A stretch of DNA of 64,000 bases, taken from assembly GCF_020687385.1 (NCBI RefSeq), contig NZ_JAJEQM010000002.1, positions 124,001 through 188,000 on the forward strand. The letters run 5' to 3'. A program made the position numbers and the translations under genes. Below, in pieces: positions 52,183 through 60,780 of the stretch. The first letter of the stretch is position 1; every line of letters begins with the position of its first letter. This DNA comes from Hominilimicola fabiformis. Its GTDB lineage: Bacteria > Bacillota > Clostridia > UBA1381. The notes beneath the pieces were generated by a model that was not told the DNA's origin, ran no database searches, and saw only the letters and a program-made list of their open reading frames with translations.

Positions 52183-52560
52183 ATGAGAAAGTTTAATATT
52201 TCAGTAAATGGAAAATCATACGAAGTTGACGTAGAAGAAGTAGGCGGAGTATCAACTCCTGCACCGGCTCCTGTTCAAACAGCCGCTCCTGCACCAAAGG
52301 CTGCACCGGCTCCAAAGGCTGCACCGAAAGCTGCTCCTGTTGCAGGCGCTAAGCAAGTAACTGCTCCAATGCCTGGTACAATCGTATCTGTAAAGGTAAA
52401 TGTTGGTGATAAAGTTGAGGCCGGAACACTTGTTGCCGTACTTGAGGCAATGAAGATGGAAAACGAAATTTTCGCCGGTGTAGACGGAACAGTTGCAGGT
52501 ATCAGTGTATCAGCAGGTGACAGTGTAAACAGCGGTGACGTAATAGTTTCAGTAAACTAA
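52183..52560 (+). CDS. mmdC: Biotin carboxyl carrier protein
   Basis: The 125-residue protein carries the carboxyl group on biotin between active sites. An N-terminal part is followed by an Ala/Pro-rich flexible linker with APKAAP repeats (about 30-58), then a biotinyl domain with the target lysine in LEAMKMENEI (about residue 91) and thumb-like GDSVNSGDV. It supplies the biotin for all carboxyltransferases here, since OadA lacks its own domain. Confidence 0.95.
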   Translation: MRKFNISVNGKSYEVDVEEVGGVSTPAPAPVQTAAPAPKAAPAPKAAPKAAPVAGAKQVTAPMPGTIVSVKVNVGDKVEAGTLVAVLEAMKMENEIFAGVDGTVAGISVSAGDSVNSGDVIVSVN

Positions 52561-52599
52561 TACAGTCACGACTAAATTATAGAAAGTGGTGACAATAAA

Positions 52600-53844
52600 G
52601 TGTTAGAAAGTTTTGCAAACTTTTTGCAGAATACAGGTTTGTACGCACTTATTTCAAGCGGTGGCATTGACGCCGTTAAGACAATTATAATGATTGCGAT
52701 AGCTTGCGTACTTCTGTATCTTGCAATAGTAAAAAAATTCGAGCCGTTATTGCTACTTCCGATTGCGTTCGGTATGCTTTTGTCAAACTTACCGATGATT
52801 AAGGATTCAAGTGCTATTATGATGCACACGGAATTTTTTACGAATCCGGAGTATATGACGGACGGAAAATATATTAATGTCGGATATATCTGTCAGCATG
52901 GCGGTCTGCTTGACCTATTGTATCTCGGAGTTAAGCTTGGTATTTATCCTCCGCTTATTTTCGTTGGTATCGGTTGTATGACAGACTTCGGTCCGCTAAT
53001 TGCCAATCCAAAGAGTATTCTTCTTGGTGCGGCTGCACAGTTCGGTGTATTCTTTACATTCGTAGGTGCTCTTGTTCTAAGCGCTCTTGTACCGTCAATC
53101 AATTTCGGTATCAAAGAAGCTGCGTCAATAGGTATCATCGGCGGTGCCGACGGCCCTACGGCTATTTACGTTACAAAATCACTTGCACCGGCACTACTGC
53201 CGGCAATCGCCGTTGCGGCATATTCATATATGGCATTGATTCCTGTAATTCAACCGCCTATTATGAAACTTATGACTCGTAAAAAAGACAGAATGATTGT
53301 TATGGAACAATTAAGACCTGTTTCAAAAACAGAAAAAATCTTGTTCCCAATCATCGTTACAATTATCGTTGCACTTATAATCCCTGACGCAGTGTCACTT
53401 GTAGGTTGTCTAATGCTTGGTAACCTTATGAAAGAATCAGGCGTTGTTGAAAGACTTACAAAGATGGCACAGAACGAACTTATGAATATCATAACTTTGT
53501 TCCTTGGTGTTACAGTAGGTGCTACTGCAACAGCGTCAAGTTTCCTATCAGCACAGACAATCGGTATTATCGTACTTGGACTTATCGCATTCTGTTTCTC
53601 AACAGCAGGCGGCTTGTTCTTGGGTGATATTATGTGTTGGGTAACAAAAGGTAAGGTTAATCCGCTTATCGGAAGTGCCGGCGTTTCAGCCGTACCTATG
53701 GCTGCTCGTGTATCTCAAACAGTAGGACAGAAGGAAAATCCTTCAAACTTCCTTTTGATGCACGCTATGGGTCCTAACGTTGCCGGAGTTATCGGTTCTG
53801 CCGTTGCGGCAGGCGTATTCCTTGCAATGTTCGGAAATCTTTAA
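52600..53844 (+). CDS. oadB: Sodium ion-translocating decarboxylase beta subunit
   Basis: The 414-residue membrane protein decarboxylates carboxybiotin and exports Na+. It has about 9-11 hydrophobic segments and the family blocks FVGIGCMTDFGPLIANPKS, GIIGGADGPTAIYVT (conserved Asp in the ion path) and NPLIGSAGVSAVPMAARV. The start is a GTG at 52600. It follows the biotin carrier and precedes oadA. The gradient can serve uptake or ATP synthesis. Confidence 0.95.
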   Translation: MLESFANFLQNTGLYALISSGGIDAVKTIIMIAIACVLLYLAIVKKFEPLLLLPIAFGMLLSNLPMIKDSSAIMMHTEFFTNPEYMTDGKYINVGYICQHGGLLDLLYLGVKLGIYPPLIFVGIGCMTDFGPLIANPKSILLGAAAQFGVFFTFVGALVLSALVPSINFGIKEAASIGIIGGADGPTAIYVTKSLAPALLPAIAVAAYSYMALIPVIQPPIMKLMTRKKDRMIVMEQLRPVSKTEKILFPIIVTIIVALIIPDAVSLVGCLMLGNLMKESGVVERLTKMAQNELMNIITLFLGVTVGATATASSFLSAQTIGIIVLGLIAFCFSTAGGLFLGDIMCWVTKGKVNPLIGSAGVSAVPMAARVSQTVGQKENPSNFLLMHAMGPNVAGVIGSAVAAGVFLAMFGNL

Positions 53845-53874
53845 TTAAACAGATAATAAAGGAGTGAAATATAA

Positions 53875-55284
53875 ATGGCAAAGGGAAAGAAAGCTGTAGA
53901 AATTACAGAAACAGTCCTAAGAGATGCTCACCAGTCACTTATTGCTACAAGAATGACAACAGAGCAGATTCTTCCTATTGTAGAAAAGCTTGATGACATC
54001 GGTTATCATTCGCTTGAGGCATGGGGAGGAGCTACATTCGATGCCTGCCTAAGATTCCTTAACGAGGATCCTTGGGAAAGATTGAGAAAGATTAAGGATA
54101 GAGCTAAAAAGACTCCTATCCAAATGCTTTTCAGAGGACAAAACATACTTGGTTACAGACACTATGCTGATGATATAGTTGAATATTTCGTTCAAAAGTC
54201 AATCGCAAACGGTGTTGATATACTAAGAATTTTTGATGCTCTTAACGACGTCAGAAACCTTGAATGTGCTATCAAGGCTTGTAAGAAAGAAAAAGGTCAT
54301 GTACAGGCTACAGTTTGTTACACAACAAGTGAATTCCATACAAACGAAAAGTTCGTTAAAATGGCTAAGCAACTTGAAGAAATGGGTGCAGACTCAATCT
54401 GTATCAAGGATATGGCAGGTCTTTTAAGACCATATGTAACATATGACCTTGTAAAGATGATGAAAGAAGAAGTTAAGATTCCTATTCAACTTCATACTCA
54501 CTACACAAGCGGTGAGGCTTCAATGGTTTACCTAAAGGCTATTGAGGCAGGTGTAGACGTAATCGACTGTGCTATGTCACCGTTGGCTATGGGTACATCA
54601 CAACCGCCTACAGAGCCTATGGTTGCGGCTCTTCAAGGTACAGAGTACGATACAGGCTACGATTTGGATAAGCTTATCGAAATCTGCGACTACTTCAAGC
54701 CGCTAAGAGAAGAATACATTAAGAGCGGTCTTATGAACACTAAGGTTATGGGTGTTGACGTTAATACTCTTAAGTATCAAGTTCCGGGCGGTATGCTTTC
54801 AAACCTTGTATCACAGCTTAAGCAACAGGGCAGAGAAGATGCATATGATGAAGTGCTTAAAGAAGTACCTCGTGTTCGTGCAGACTTCGGTTATCCTCCG
54901 CTTGTTACACCGTCATCACAGATTGTCGGTACACAGGCAGTACTTAACGTGCTTATGGGTGAAAGATACAAGATGGTTTCTAAGGAATCAAAGGGTCTTG
55001 TAAGAGGCGAATATGGTAAGTGCCCTGCTGAAATCTCTGACGAAATCGTTAAGAAGATTATCGGCGACGAAAAGAGAATTACTTGTCGTCCGGCTGACCT
55101 ATTAAAGCCTGAGCTTGAACAGATGAAGAAAGAATGTGCAGAATGGATTGAACAGCCTGAAGATGTATTGTCATATGCATTGTTCGGTCAAGTTGCCGTT
55201 AAATTCTTTGAATACAGACGTGCTCAGAAATATAAAATTGATGCAGATTTAGTGGATATGGAAAATAAGACATATCCGGTTTAA
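53875..55284 (+). CDS. oadA: Oxaloacetate decarboxylase/pyruvate carboxyltransferase alpha subunit, no biotin domain
   Basis: The 469-residue protein starts ITETVLRDAHQSLIATRM, the metal- and substrate-binding strand of the TIM-barrel carboxyltransferase, with DALNDVRN, KDMAGLL and LHTHYTSG blocks and a PYC_OADA helical region to the end. Full OadA is about 590-600 residues with a C-terminal biotinyl domain; that is missing, and the separate carrier protein should replace it. It transfers a carboxyl group between oxaloacetate/pyruvate and biotin. It resembles the 5S subunit of transcarboxylase. Confidence 0.93.
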   Translation: MAKGKKAVEITETVLRDAHQSLIATRMTTEQILPIVEKLDDIGYHSLEAWGGATFDACLRFLNEDPWERLRKIKDRAKKTPIQMLFRGQNILGYRHYADDIVEYFVQKSIANGVDILRIFDALNDVRNLECAIKACKKEKGHVQATVCYTTSEFHTNEKFVKMAKQLEEMGADSICIKDMAGLLRPYVTYDLVKMMKEEVKIPIQLHTHYTSGEASMVYLKAIEAGVDVIDCAMSPLAMGTSQPPTEPMVAALQGTEYDTGYDLDKLIEICDYFKPLREEYIKSGLMNTKVMGVDVNTLKYQVPGGMLSNLVSQLKQQGREDAYDEVLKEVPRVRADFGYPPLVTPSSQIVGTQAVLNVLMGERYKMVSKESKGLVRGEYGKCPAEISDEIVKKIIGDEKRITCRPADLLKPELEQMKKECAEWIEQPEDVLSYALFGQVAVKFFEYRRAQKYKIDADLVDMENKTYPV

Positions 55285-55297
55285 TTGCGTGTTTTAG

Positions 55298-55329
55298 TAC
55301 CGGACGAAATATTTCGTCCGGTATTTTTT
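55298..55329 (+). terminator. Terminator of the decarboxylase operon
   Basis: TACCGGACGAAAT and ATTTCGTCCGGTA are perfect complements and are followed by six T residues. Confidence 0.95.
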
Positions 55330-55358
55330 ATAAAAAATTTTAAATACAGGAGGATATT

Positions 55359-56162
55359 ATGATTTTTGGATTTATAGGCAGCGGAAATATGGGCGGTGCT
55401 ATAATCGGCGGAATTATTAATTCTGATATAGCAAGTCCTGAAAATGTAATTGTTTCGGATAAAAATGAACAGGCATTGAAGAATATTAATGAAAAATACG
55501 GTGTTAAAGTGACATCGGACAATAAAGAAACGGCAGATAAAGCTGATGTATTGTTTTTGTGTGTAAAACCGCAGTTTTTATACGGTGTAATTGATGAAAT
55601 CAAAAACAGTGTTTCAGATAATACAGTAATCGTTTCAATAGTCGCAGGACAGGCGATAGAAACGATTGAAAAGGCTTTTGAACATGATATTAAACTTGTG
55701 CGTGTAATGCCTAATACACCGGCTTTAGTCGGCGAGGGAATGGCGGCATTGACACCGAACAGCAATGTTACAAAAGAAGAAACAGATGTAGTTGTAAACG
55801 TGTTTAACAGCTTTGGTAAAGGTGAAGTCGTATCGGAAAATCTTATGGATGCCGTAACGGCTGTCAGCGGTTCGTCACCGGCTTATGTGTTTATGATGAT
55901 TGAGGCAATGGCAGACGCAGCTGTTATAGGCGGTATGCCGAGAAGTCAAGCATATACATTCGCCGCACAAGCGGTACTTGGAAGTGCAAAGATGGTACTT
56001 GAAACAGGCAAACACCCGGGGGAATTAAAAGATATGGTTTGCTCACCTGCCGGAACTACAATAGACGCAGTTGCAATACTTGAAAAAGACGGTTTCAGAA
56101 ACAGTATCATTGACGCAATGGTAGGTTGTATGAATAAGTCAAAAGAACTTGGAAAAAAATAA
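55359..56162 (+). CDS. proC: Pyrroline-5-carboxylate reductase
   Basis: ProC makes proline from pyrroline-5-carboxylate with NAD(P)H. The 267-residue protein has the cofactor motif FIGSGNMGGAIIGG, CVKPQ, VRVMPNTPALVGEGM, VSGSSPAYVFMMIEA, and the C-terminal MVCSPAGTTIDAV, all characteristic. It is a single-gene unit after a strong terminator; no proA or proB is here. A GGAGG site precedes the ATG. Confidence 0.96.
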   Translation: MIFGFIGSGNMGGAIIGGIINSDIASPENVIVSDKNEQALKNINEKYGVKVTSDNKETADKADVLFLCVKPQFLYGVIDEIKNSVSDNTVIVSIVAGQAIETIEKAFEHDIKLVRVMPNTPALVGEGMAALTPNSNVTKEETDVVVNVFNSFGKGEVVSENLMDAVTAVSGSSPAYVFMMIEAMADAAVIGGMPRSQAYTFAAQAVLGSAKMVLETGKHPGELKDMVCSPAGTTIDAVAILEKDGFRNSIIDAMVGCMNKSKELGKK

Positions 56163-56169
56163 GATAAAA

Positions 56170-56207
56170 CAATAACGCCACCGATTTTATTATCGGTGGC
56201 GTTATTG
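56170..56207. terminator. Long hairpin after proC
   Basis: CAATAACGCCACCGAT and ATCGGTGGCGTTATTG form a perfect 16-bp stem with a 6-base loop. The T run is short, so termination may rely on the long stem. Confidence 0.75.
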
Positions 56208-56312
56208 TATATGAACGTAACATTGTATTCAAACAATGTTAAATATATTATACACTATTAATTGTAAAAATTCAATAGAAAAATAAAATCTTTTTAAAAA
56301 TATCTCTGATTT

Positions 56313-57515
56313 TTAAACATTATCGAAGTATGATATATATTTTACGGGTGCTTGTTTATTAAATAAATACTCATATAAGTCGATAAAATAGTCGTCTGTC
56401 ATACTTGCGATGTAATCCGTCACAATATCATTAAAATCACTGTTTTTTGTATATTCGTATCCCGAAAATCTGTTTGAATAGTCGATTAATTCAATATGAT
56501 GCTTGAATATCGGCGATGATTTTATGTCATTTTTTAAATCATAAAGCAACTTATTGTATATTTCCTCAAACATCGGTTCAATAGTTTTGTCGTATACGTC
56601 AGAAATTTTGCTGTTTTGATATATAACACGGAAATTGTCTTTTTTACTGTTTTTTAGTGCTTGATAGTGCTTTTCATCAAGCTGTATAAAATCTTTGCCG
56701 TAACTGTTTTCAACGATATTTACAATAAGATTATTTATAATAGCCGCATTGTATTTGCCTATTTCACTTTCGGCGAAAACACTTTCACTGTCAATCAGCT
56801 TGGTTTTTATAGCGTCTTGGCGGTCTTTTCCGATATAAGCAATCATATCCGAAATTCTGACAACACAACCTTCAAGCGTAGACGGTACAAGTCGGTCTAT
56901 TGCGGATTGGTCAATATAACATTCTTCAACCTTTGCGTCAAAATCCTTGAAATTGTCAAGCTTTGACGGACGGTATTCTTTGCACTCGAACTCACCGTTG
57001 TGACAAAGTATTCCGTCAAGTGTTTGAAGGCTGATGTTGAGGTTAAATATTTTATCAAGCACACGCACACTGTGTACGTTGTGATTGAAATATCGTCCCG
57101 TATTTGCATGATATGATTTGTTTAAGAATTTTTCGCCCGCGTGACCGAACGGTGTGTGACCTATGTCGTGACCGAGTGCGACAGCCTCTATTAAATCAAG
57201 GTCAAGACCAAGCATTCTGCCTATATTTCGCGCAATTCTTGAAACAAGCTGAACGTGCAGAGCACGGTGTGAAATATCATCGTTTTTATAAAAAGAAAAT
57301 ACCTGTGTTTTGTCGGCATAGCGGTTGTAATATGGACTGTGCATAATTTTTTCAACGTCACGCACAAACGCAGGCCGCCAAAGAGTGGCTCTGTCGTGTT
57401 CCTTGTCAATACGGCGGATTGCGTTATCCTTAAAACCGTTGCCGTCAAAAAGTTCTGTATTTATTTTGTTTTGTAATTCATCGGAAAGTTTTTCGTAATT
57501 TGAATCTGAACTCAT
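56313..57515 (-). CDS. dgt: dGTP triphosphohydrolase-like HD protein
   Basis: The 400-residue protein is of the dGTPase HD family, which splits dNTPs to nucleoside and triphosphate. The HD metal site appears as RALHVQLVSRIAR with AVALGHDIGHTPFGHAGE, followed by YFNHNVHSVRVL and LDGILCHNGE. RISDMIAYIGKDRQDA closes the core. The usual Arg-rich start (DRATLWRPAFVRD) is present. It faces left with its own promoter. Homologues may serve nucleotide balance or phage defence, but the context here is not defensive. Confidence 0.9.
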   Translation of the reverse strand: MSSDSNYEKLSDELQNKINTELFDGNGFKDNAIRRIDKEHDRATLWRPAFVRDVEKIMHSPYYNRYADKTQVFSFYKNDDISHRALHVQLVSRIARNIGRMLGLDLDLIEAVALGHDIGHTPFGHAGEKFLNKSYHANTGRYFNHNVHSVRVLDKIFNLNISLQTLDGILCHNGEFECKEYRPSKLDNFKDFDAKVEECYIDQSAIDRLVPSTLEGCVVRISDMIAYIGKDRQDAIKTKLIDSESVFAESEIGKYNAAIINNLIVNIVENSYGKDFIQLDEKHYQALKNSKKDNFRVIYQNSKISDVYDKTIEPMFEEIYNKLLYDLKNDIKSSPIFKHHIELIDYSNRFSGYEYTKNSDFNDIVTDYIASMTDDYFIDLYEYLFNKQAPVKYISYFDNV

Positions 57516-57538
57516 TTTATACCTCCTCGTTTTAATTG

Positions 57539-57567
57539 ATTATACCATAAAATGCGGAATATAACAA
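57539..57567 (-). promoter_or_regulatory. Promoter for dgt
   Basis: On the minus strand TTGTTA (57567-57562) and TGG-TATAAT (-10 at 57544-57539) are 17 bases apart. Confidence 0.72.
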
Positions 57568-57598
57568 TATTCGTAACAATAAATTAACAATTACAGTA

Positions 57599-57627
57599 GT
57601 GACAATTAAAAAAGAATGTGATATACT
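57599..57627 (+). promoter_or_regulatory. Promoter for the wall-anchored protein and sortase
   Basis: GTGACA (57599-57604) and TATACT (57622-57627) are 17 bases apart. Confidence 0.62.
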
Positions 57628-57675
57628 ATATGTAGTATGAAGAAAATATTAAAGTAAATATAAGGAGCGAGAATT

Positions 57676-58851
57676 ATGAAAAAAGTGCTTTCGGGTATGA
57701 TTGCGGCAGTTATGACAATATGTATGTCGGTATCTGTATTTGCGTCACCAAATTCAAGCGTATCTATAAAAAATAATGACAGTAAGTCAACCCCTGTTAC
57801 ATATGAATATGCACCTGATCAGTTGGGCGAAACTGTGAGATCGATAAAGCCGTTGATGACAAAACTTGACGATTTGTCTAAACAGTCGTCTGTTGTTCAG
57901 ACTCTTACAATATCAAGCGAAAGTGCAGAGGGTGATCCGGTAGATTTTAAATTGAGATTGTCTATGTCGGAAAAAACGTCAAACGATGTAAAACCAGAGG
58001 CCTTAAAAACACCGTCACCTGACGAATACAGTGCTTTGAATTATTATAATATAAAAGTAACGGATTCAAACAATAAGCTTATTTATTCGTATGCGAATGA
58101 CGACTCTAAAACGGATAACAGTACATATAAAGATGTTCCGTTGGGAACAATGAACAGTTCTGCGAATACTGAAAACAAAATTATAAATGTAACGGTATCG
58201 GTAAATAAGTCCTTGAAAAATTCTGATGCGGCACAATATGCTGAAAAACTTGATTGGAGCATTGTTTCAAGCGTGAAAAAAACAGAGACTGCCGAGACAC
58301 CAAAGGCTACAGAAGAAGTTGCAAAAGAAACAACCGCACCGACAACGGAAGTAACAGCGAAGGAAACAACTAATCCGTCTGTAAAAGAGGATAAAAACGG
58401 TGTTGTTACATTGGCACAGGGCGAATATATTTGCGGTGAAGATATTGACCCGGGCAGATATACTATGACAGGTAACGGGAAAGTTCATGTTTACACAGAA
58501 AACGGTGAATTAAAATCAACAATCGCATTAAAGGATAAAAATTCATCTGCAAACGGAGTTGAGGAATATCTTATAAATTTGACAGACGGTGAAAAGATAA
58601 AGGTTGAATCTGAAACTAAATTCACACCGTATACTGCAACTGCGACCGCAAAACCGAAAGCAACCTCAACAGCAAGTTCATCGACAAAAGCTACAACAAA
58701 GCCGACAGCTACACCGAAAACAACGGCTAAACCGTCAAAGAACAATCCTAAGACAGGGGATAACACTCCTATCGTAGCATTGGTTTCAGTCGGTATTCTT
58801 GCGGCAGGTGCATTTGTGTTTATCGAAATTAAAAAGAGAAAAAACAACTAA
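57676..58851 (+). CDS. Secreted cell-wall-anchored protein with NPKTGD sorting signal
   Basis: The 391-residue protein has a signal peptide (about 1-24, ending near VFA), an N-terminal region of unknown fold (about 30-200), a Thr/Glu-rich linker, and a small domain with LAQGEYICGEDIDPGRYT (about 245-310), a surface-protein module pattern. A Thr/Pro/Lys-rich wall-spanning stretch then leads to NPKTGD, a hydrophobic helix and a KKRKNN tail, a sortase signal. The sortase gene comes 20 bases later, so it is the likely partner. Function of the exposed part is unknown. Confidence 0.85.
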   Translation: MKKVLSGMIAAVMTICMSVSVFASPNSSVSIKNNDSKSTPVTYEYAPDQLGETVRSIKPLMTKLDDLSKQSSVVQTLTISSESAEGDPVDFKLRLSMSEKTSNDVKPEALKTPSPDEYSALNYYNIKVTDSNNKLIYSYANDDSKTDNSTYKDVPLGTMNSSANTENKIINVTVSVNKSLKNSDAAQYAEKLDWSIVSSVKKTETAETPKATEEVAKETTAPTTEVTAKETTNPSVKEDKNGVVTLAQGEYICGEDIDPGRYTMTGNGKVHVYTENGELKSTIALKDKNSSANGVEEYLINLTDGEKIKVESETKFTPYTATATAKPKATSTASSSTKATTKPTATPKTTAKPSKNNPKTGDNTPIVALVSVGILAAGAFVFIEIKKRKNN

Positions 58852-58871
58852 ACTAAAGTGAAAGGGCGTGT

Positions 58872-59630
58872 ATGATAGTGAAAAAACGACTTACTGTCAT
58901 ACAGGTCCTTTTAGTTTTGATATTTGTAGGGTGTTGCGGTTATCTCGGAAAATATTTTTATGATTCACATAAGGCTGAAAGCGGTTTTGATGAATTGAAA
59001 AAAGTGGTTGAGAAAACGGAACGTGCAGACGCAACGGACGGTTATATTGATAAACGTGCGGATAACGGTATGCTTGAATGTTATTACTCGTTATATCAGC
59101 AGAATAATGATATGGTAGGGTGGATAAAGATTCCCGATACACCTGTCGATTATCCTGTGGTAAAGTATAGCGACAATGAATTTTATTTGCATAAGAATTT
59201 TAATAAGGAATATCAATTCAGCGGTATACCTTTTCTCGATTATCAGTCGAATGACGAATCGGTGAATAAAATTATTTATGCACATAATATGAAGAACGGT
59301 ACAATGTTTGCGTCACTTGCCGATTATGAGGATAAAAGCTTTTATGACGCTCATAAAAATATAATGTATGATACATTGTATGATAAAGGCGAATATGAGA
59401 TTGTGTCCGCGTTTACGACTAAAGTCGGTGCAAGTAATGAATTTAAGTATTACGATTATGCGGATATAGAGTCGGAGGAGCGGTTTAATGAATATGTAAC
59501 TCAGGCAAAGTCACGTTCGTTTTATGATACAGGCGTAAATACAGTGTACGGCGATAGCCTTATAACACTTTCAACGTGTGCGTATCATACGTCAAATGAA
59601 AGATTTGTCGTGATTGCAAGAAAGAAATAA
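58872..59630 (+). CDS. srtB: Class B sortase
   Basis: The 252-residue transpeptidase has an N-terminal membrane anchor (about 8-28), WIKIPDTPVDYPVV, the catalytic His in IIYAHNMKNGTMF, the catalytic Cys in TLSTC and the Arg in NERFVVIARK. The long helix between His and Cys fits class B. It probably attaches the upstream NPKTGD protein to peptidoglycan. The start ATG lies 5 bases behind AAAGGG. No further substrates are next to it. Confidence 0.92.
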   Translation: MIVKKRLTVIQVLLVLIFVGCCGYLGKYFYDSHKAESGFDELKKVVEKTERADATDGYIDKRADNGMLECYYSLYQQNNDMVGWIKIPDTPVDYPVVKYSDNEFYLHKNFNKEYQFSGIPFLDYQSNDESVNKIIYAHNMKNGTMFASLADYEDKSFYDAHKNIMYDTLYDKGEYEIVSAFTTKVGASNEFKYYDYADIESEERFNEYVTQAKSRSFYDTGVNTVYGDSLITLSTCAYHTSNERFVVIARKK

Positions 59631-59638
59631 GAAAATAC

Positions 59639-59667
59639 TTGAAATCAGCTTTGAAATATTATATAAT
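59639..59667 (+). promoter_or_regulatory. Promoter for tRNA-Arg
   Basis: TTGAAA (59639-59644) and TATAAT (59662-59667) are 17 bases apart, 25 bases ahead of the tRNA. Confidence 0.72.
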
Positions 59668-59691
59668 ATATTGGTATGTTAATAGTGTTTT

Positions 59692-59766
59692 GCTCTCGTA
59701 GTTAAGTGGATATAATAAACCCCTCCTAAGGGTTAGTCACCAGTTCGACTCTGGTCGGGAGTACCA
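59692..59766 (+). tRNA. tRNA-Arg (anticodon CCT)
   Basis: The 75-base gene has acceptor GCTCTCG/CGGGAGT, anticodon loop CTCCTAA on an AACCC/GGGTT stem, and T-arm CCAGTTCGACTCTGG. The 3' CCA is encoded. It reads the AGG codon. No integrated element or att repeat is seen at its 3' end. Confidence 0.95.
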
Positions 59767-59768
59767 CG

Positions 59769-59799
59769 TCGGAATGGACTACGCTCCATTCCGATTTTT
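59769..59799 (+). terminator. Terminator after tRNA-Arg
   Basis: TCGGAATGGA and TCCATTCCGA form a perfect 10-bp stem around CTACGC with five T residues, beginning 3 bases after the CCA end. Confidence 0.92.
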
Positions 59800-59823
59800 C
59801 TATGCAGAAAAATAATTATTATA

Positions 59824-60669
59824 TTATTTCCCAATAATAGATTGCTCCCAAATTTGTTTTTGACGCCATGTGGTAGGGGGAACACCGAATTGTTTTTTGA
59901 AAGTTCTGTTAAAGATATGAGTATCGCAATAACCTACGCTTTGTGCAGTTTCTGTTACGGACGCGTTTGTGTTTTTTAAATACAATGCCGCGGTATTCAT
60001 TTTAAGTGAAATAATATAGTTTTGCGGACTTGTTTTTTTATATTCATTGAAAAGTCTTGTTAAATAACTTCTGTCAATTCCGACATATTTTGCAACGTCC
60101 GAAACGGATATTTTTTTATGAACATTTGTTTTTATAAACGTTTCTGCTTTTTGAATATATTCTTCGGCATTGCTGACGGTATTAATTTGTTCGCCGTCTG
60201 TAAGGCAGTAAATGAAATTCCAAAATTTTTGCATGAGCAATTCAAAACACATTTCTCCGGACGAAATAATATTACAGAGTGCATTGCCGACCGAATTATT
60301 CTCATCATCGGTATAAATCGGCGTGCTTTCGTTAAGACCGACAGACTTTAAAATTGACTGCGACATACTTCCGTTAAATTCAATCCATCGATACAACCAA
60401 GGGTCGCTGTCATCGGCTTTATAATATGTAAGCTGATTTGGCGATATAAGAAACATCTGCCCTTTATGAAGATGATATGTGTTATTTTCTGTTTGAAAAA
60501 TACCTTTACCGCTGTAAACATAATGCAACAGATAGTTACTTCGTACACATGGTCCGAACGAATGATTTCTATTGCATTGTTCTTCGCCGTATTGTACGGG
60601 ATAAATATCGGTAGGAATAAACTTTGTATATGCGTAATATGTATTTATAAAACAATTCATTTTACTCAA
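59824..60669 (-). CDS. AraC-family transcriptional regulator of alpha-galactoside use
   Basis: The 281-residue protein has an N-terminal cupin-like sugar-sensing domain (about 20-150, with GKGIFQTENNTYHLHKGQMFLI) and a C-terminal double helix-turn-helix (ISVSDVAKYVGIDRSYLTRLF and VTETAQSVGYCDTHIFNRTFKKQFG). It is of the MsmR/RafR type that activates genes for melibiose or raffinose. It faces away from the alpha-galactosidase gene and shares a 110-base control region with it. Ligand is inferred from this neighbour. Confidence 0.9.
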   Translation of the reverse strand: MSKMNCFINTYYAYTKFIPTDIYPVQYGEEQCNRNHSFGPCVRSNYLLHYVYSGKGIFQTENNTYHLHKGQMFLISPNQLTYYKADDSDPWLYRWIEFNGSMSQSILKSVGLNESTPIYTDDENNSVGNALCNIISSGEMCFELLMQKFWNFIYCLTDGEQINTVSNAEEYIQKAETFIKTNVHKKISVSDVAKYVGIDRSYLTRLFNEYKKTSPQNYIISLKMNTAALYLKNTNASVTETAQSVGYCDTHIFNRTFKKQFGVPPTTWRQKQIWEQSIIGK

Positions 60670-60680
60670 CTCCTATTTGT

Positions 60681-60710
60681 AGAATATCACATTTAGACAC
60701 ATACTGTCAA
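60681..60710 (-). promoter_or_regulatory. Promoter for the AraC-type regulator
   Basis: On the minus strand TTGACA (60710-60705) and TATTCT (60686-60681) are 18 bases apart. GTGATATT lies across the -10 region. Confidence 0.7.
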
Positions 60711-60739
60711 CACTTTGATATTCTATTTTCGTAAATAAA

Positions 60740-60757
60740 GTGATATTATAATATCAC
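60740..60757. promoter_or_regulatory. Perfect 18-bp palindrome over the alpha-galactosidase -10 box
   Basis: GTGATATTATAATATCAC is its own reverse complement and includes a TATAAT (60747-60752) 29 bases before the start. A third copy of its half-site GTGATATT is at 60682-60689 on the minus strand. No good -35 box is seen, as expected for an activated promoter. Confidence 0.6.
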
Positions 60758-60780
60758 AAAAAATACAGGAGGATATAAAA

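Noticed and set aside
56313-57515. dGTPase as an anti-phage defence gene
   Set aside because: No other defence gene, mobile element or composition shift lies nearby; a housekeeping role is simpler.
59692-59823. Integration site at tRNA-Arg
   Set aside because: There is no integrase, no direct repeat of the tRNA 3' end, and a normal terminator follows at once.
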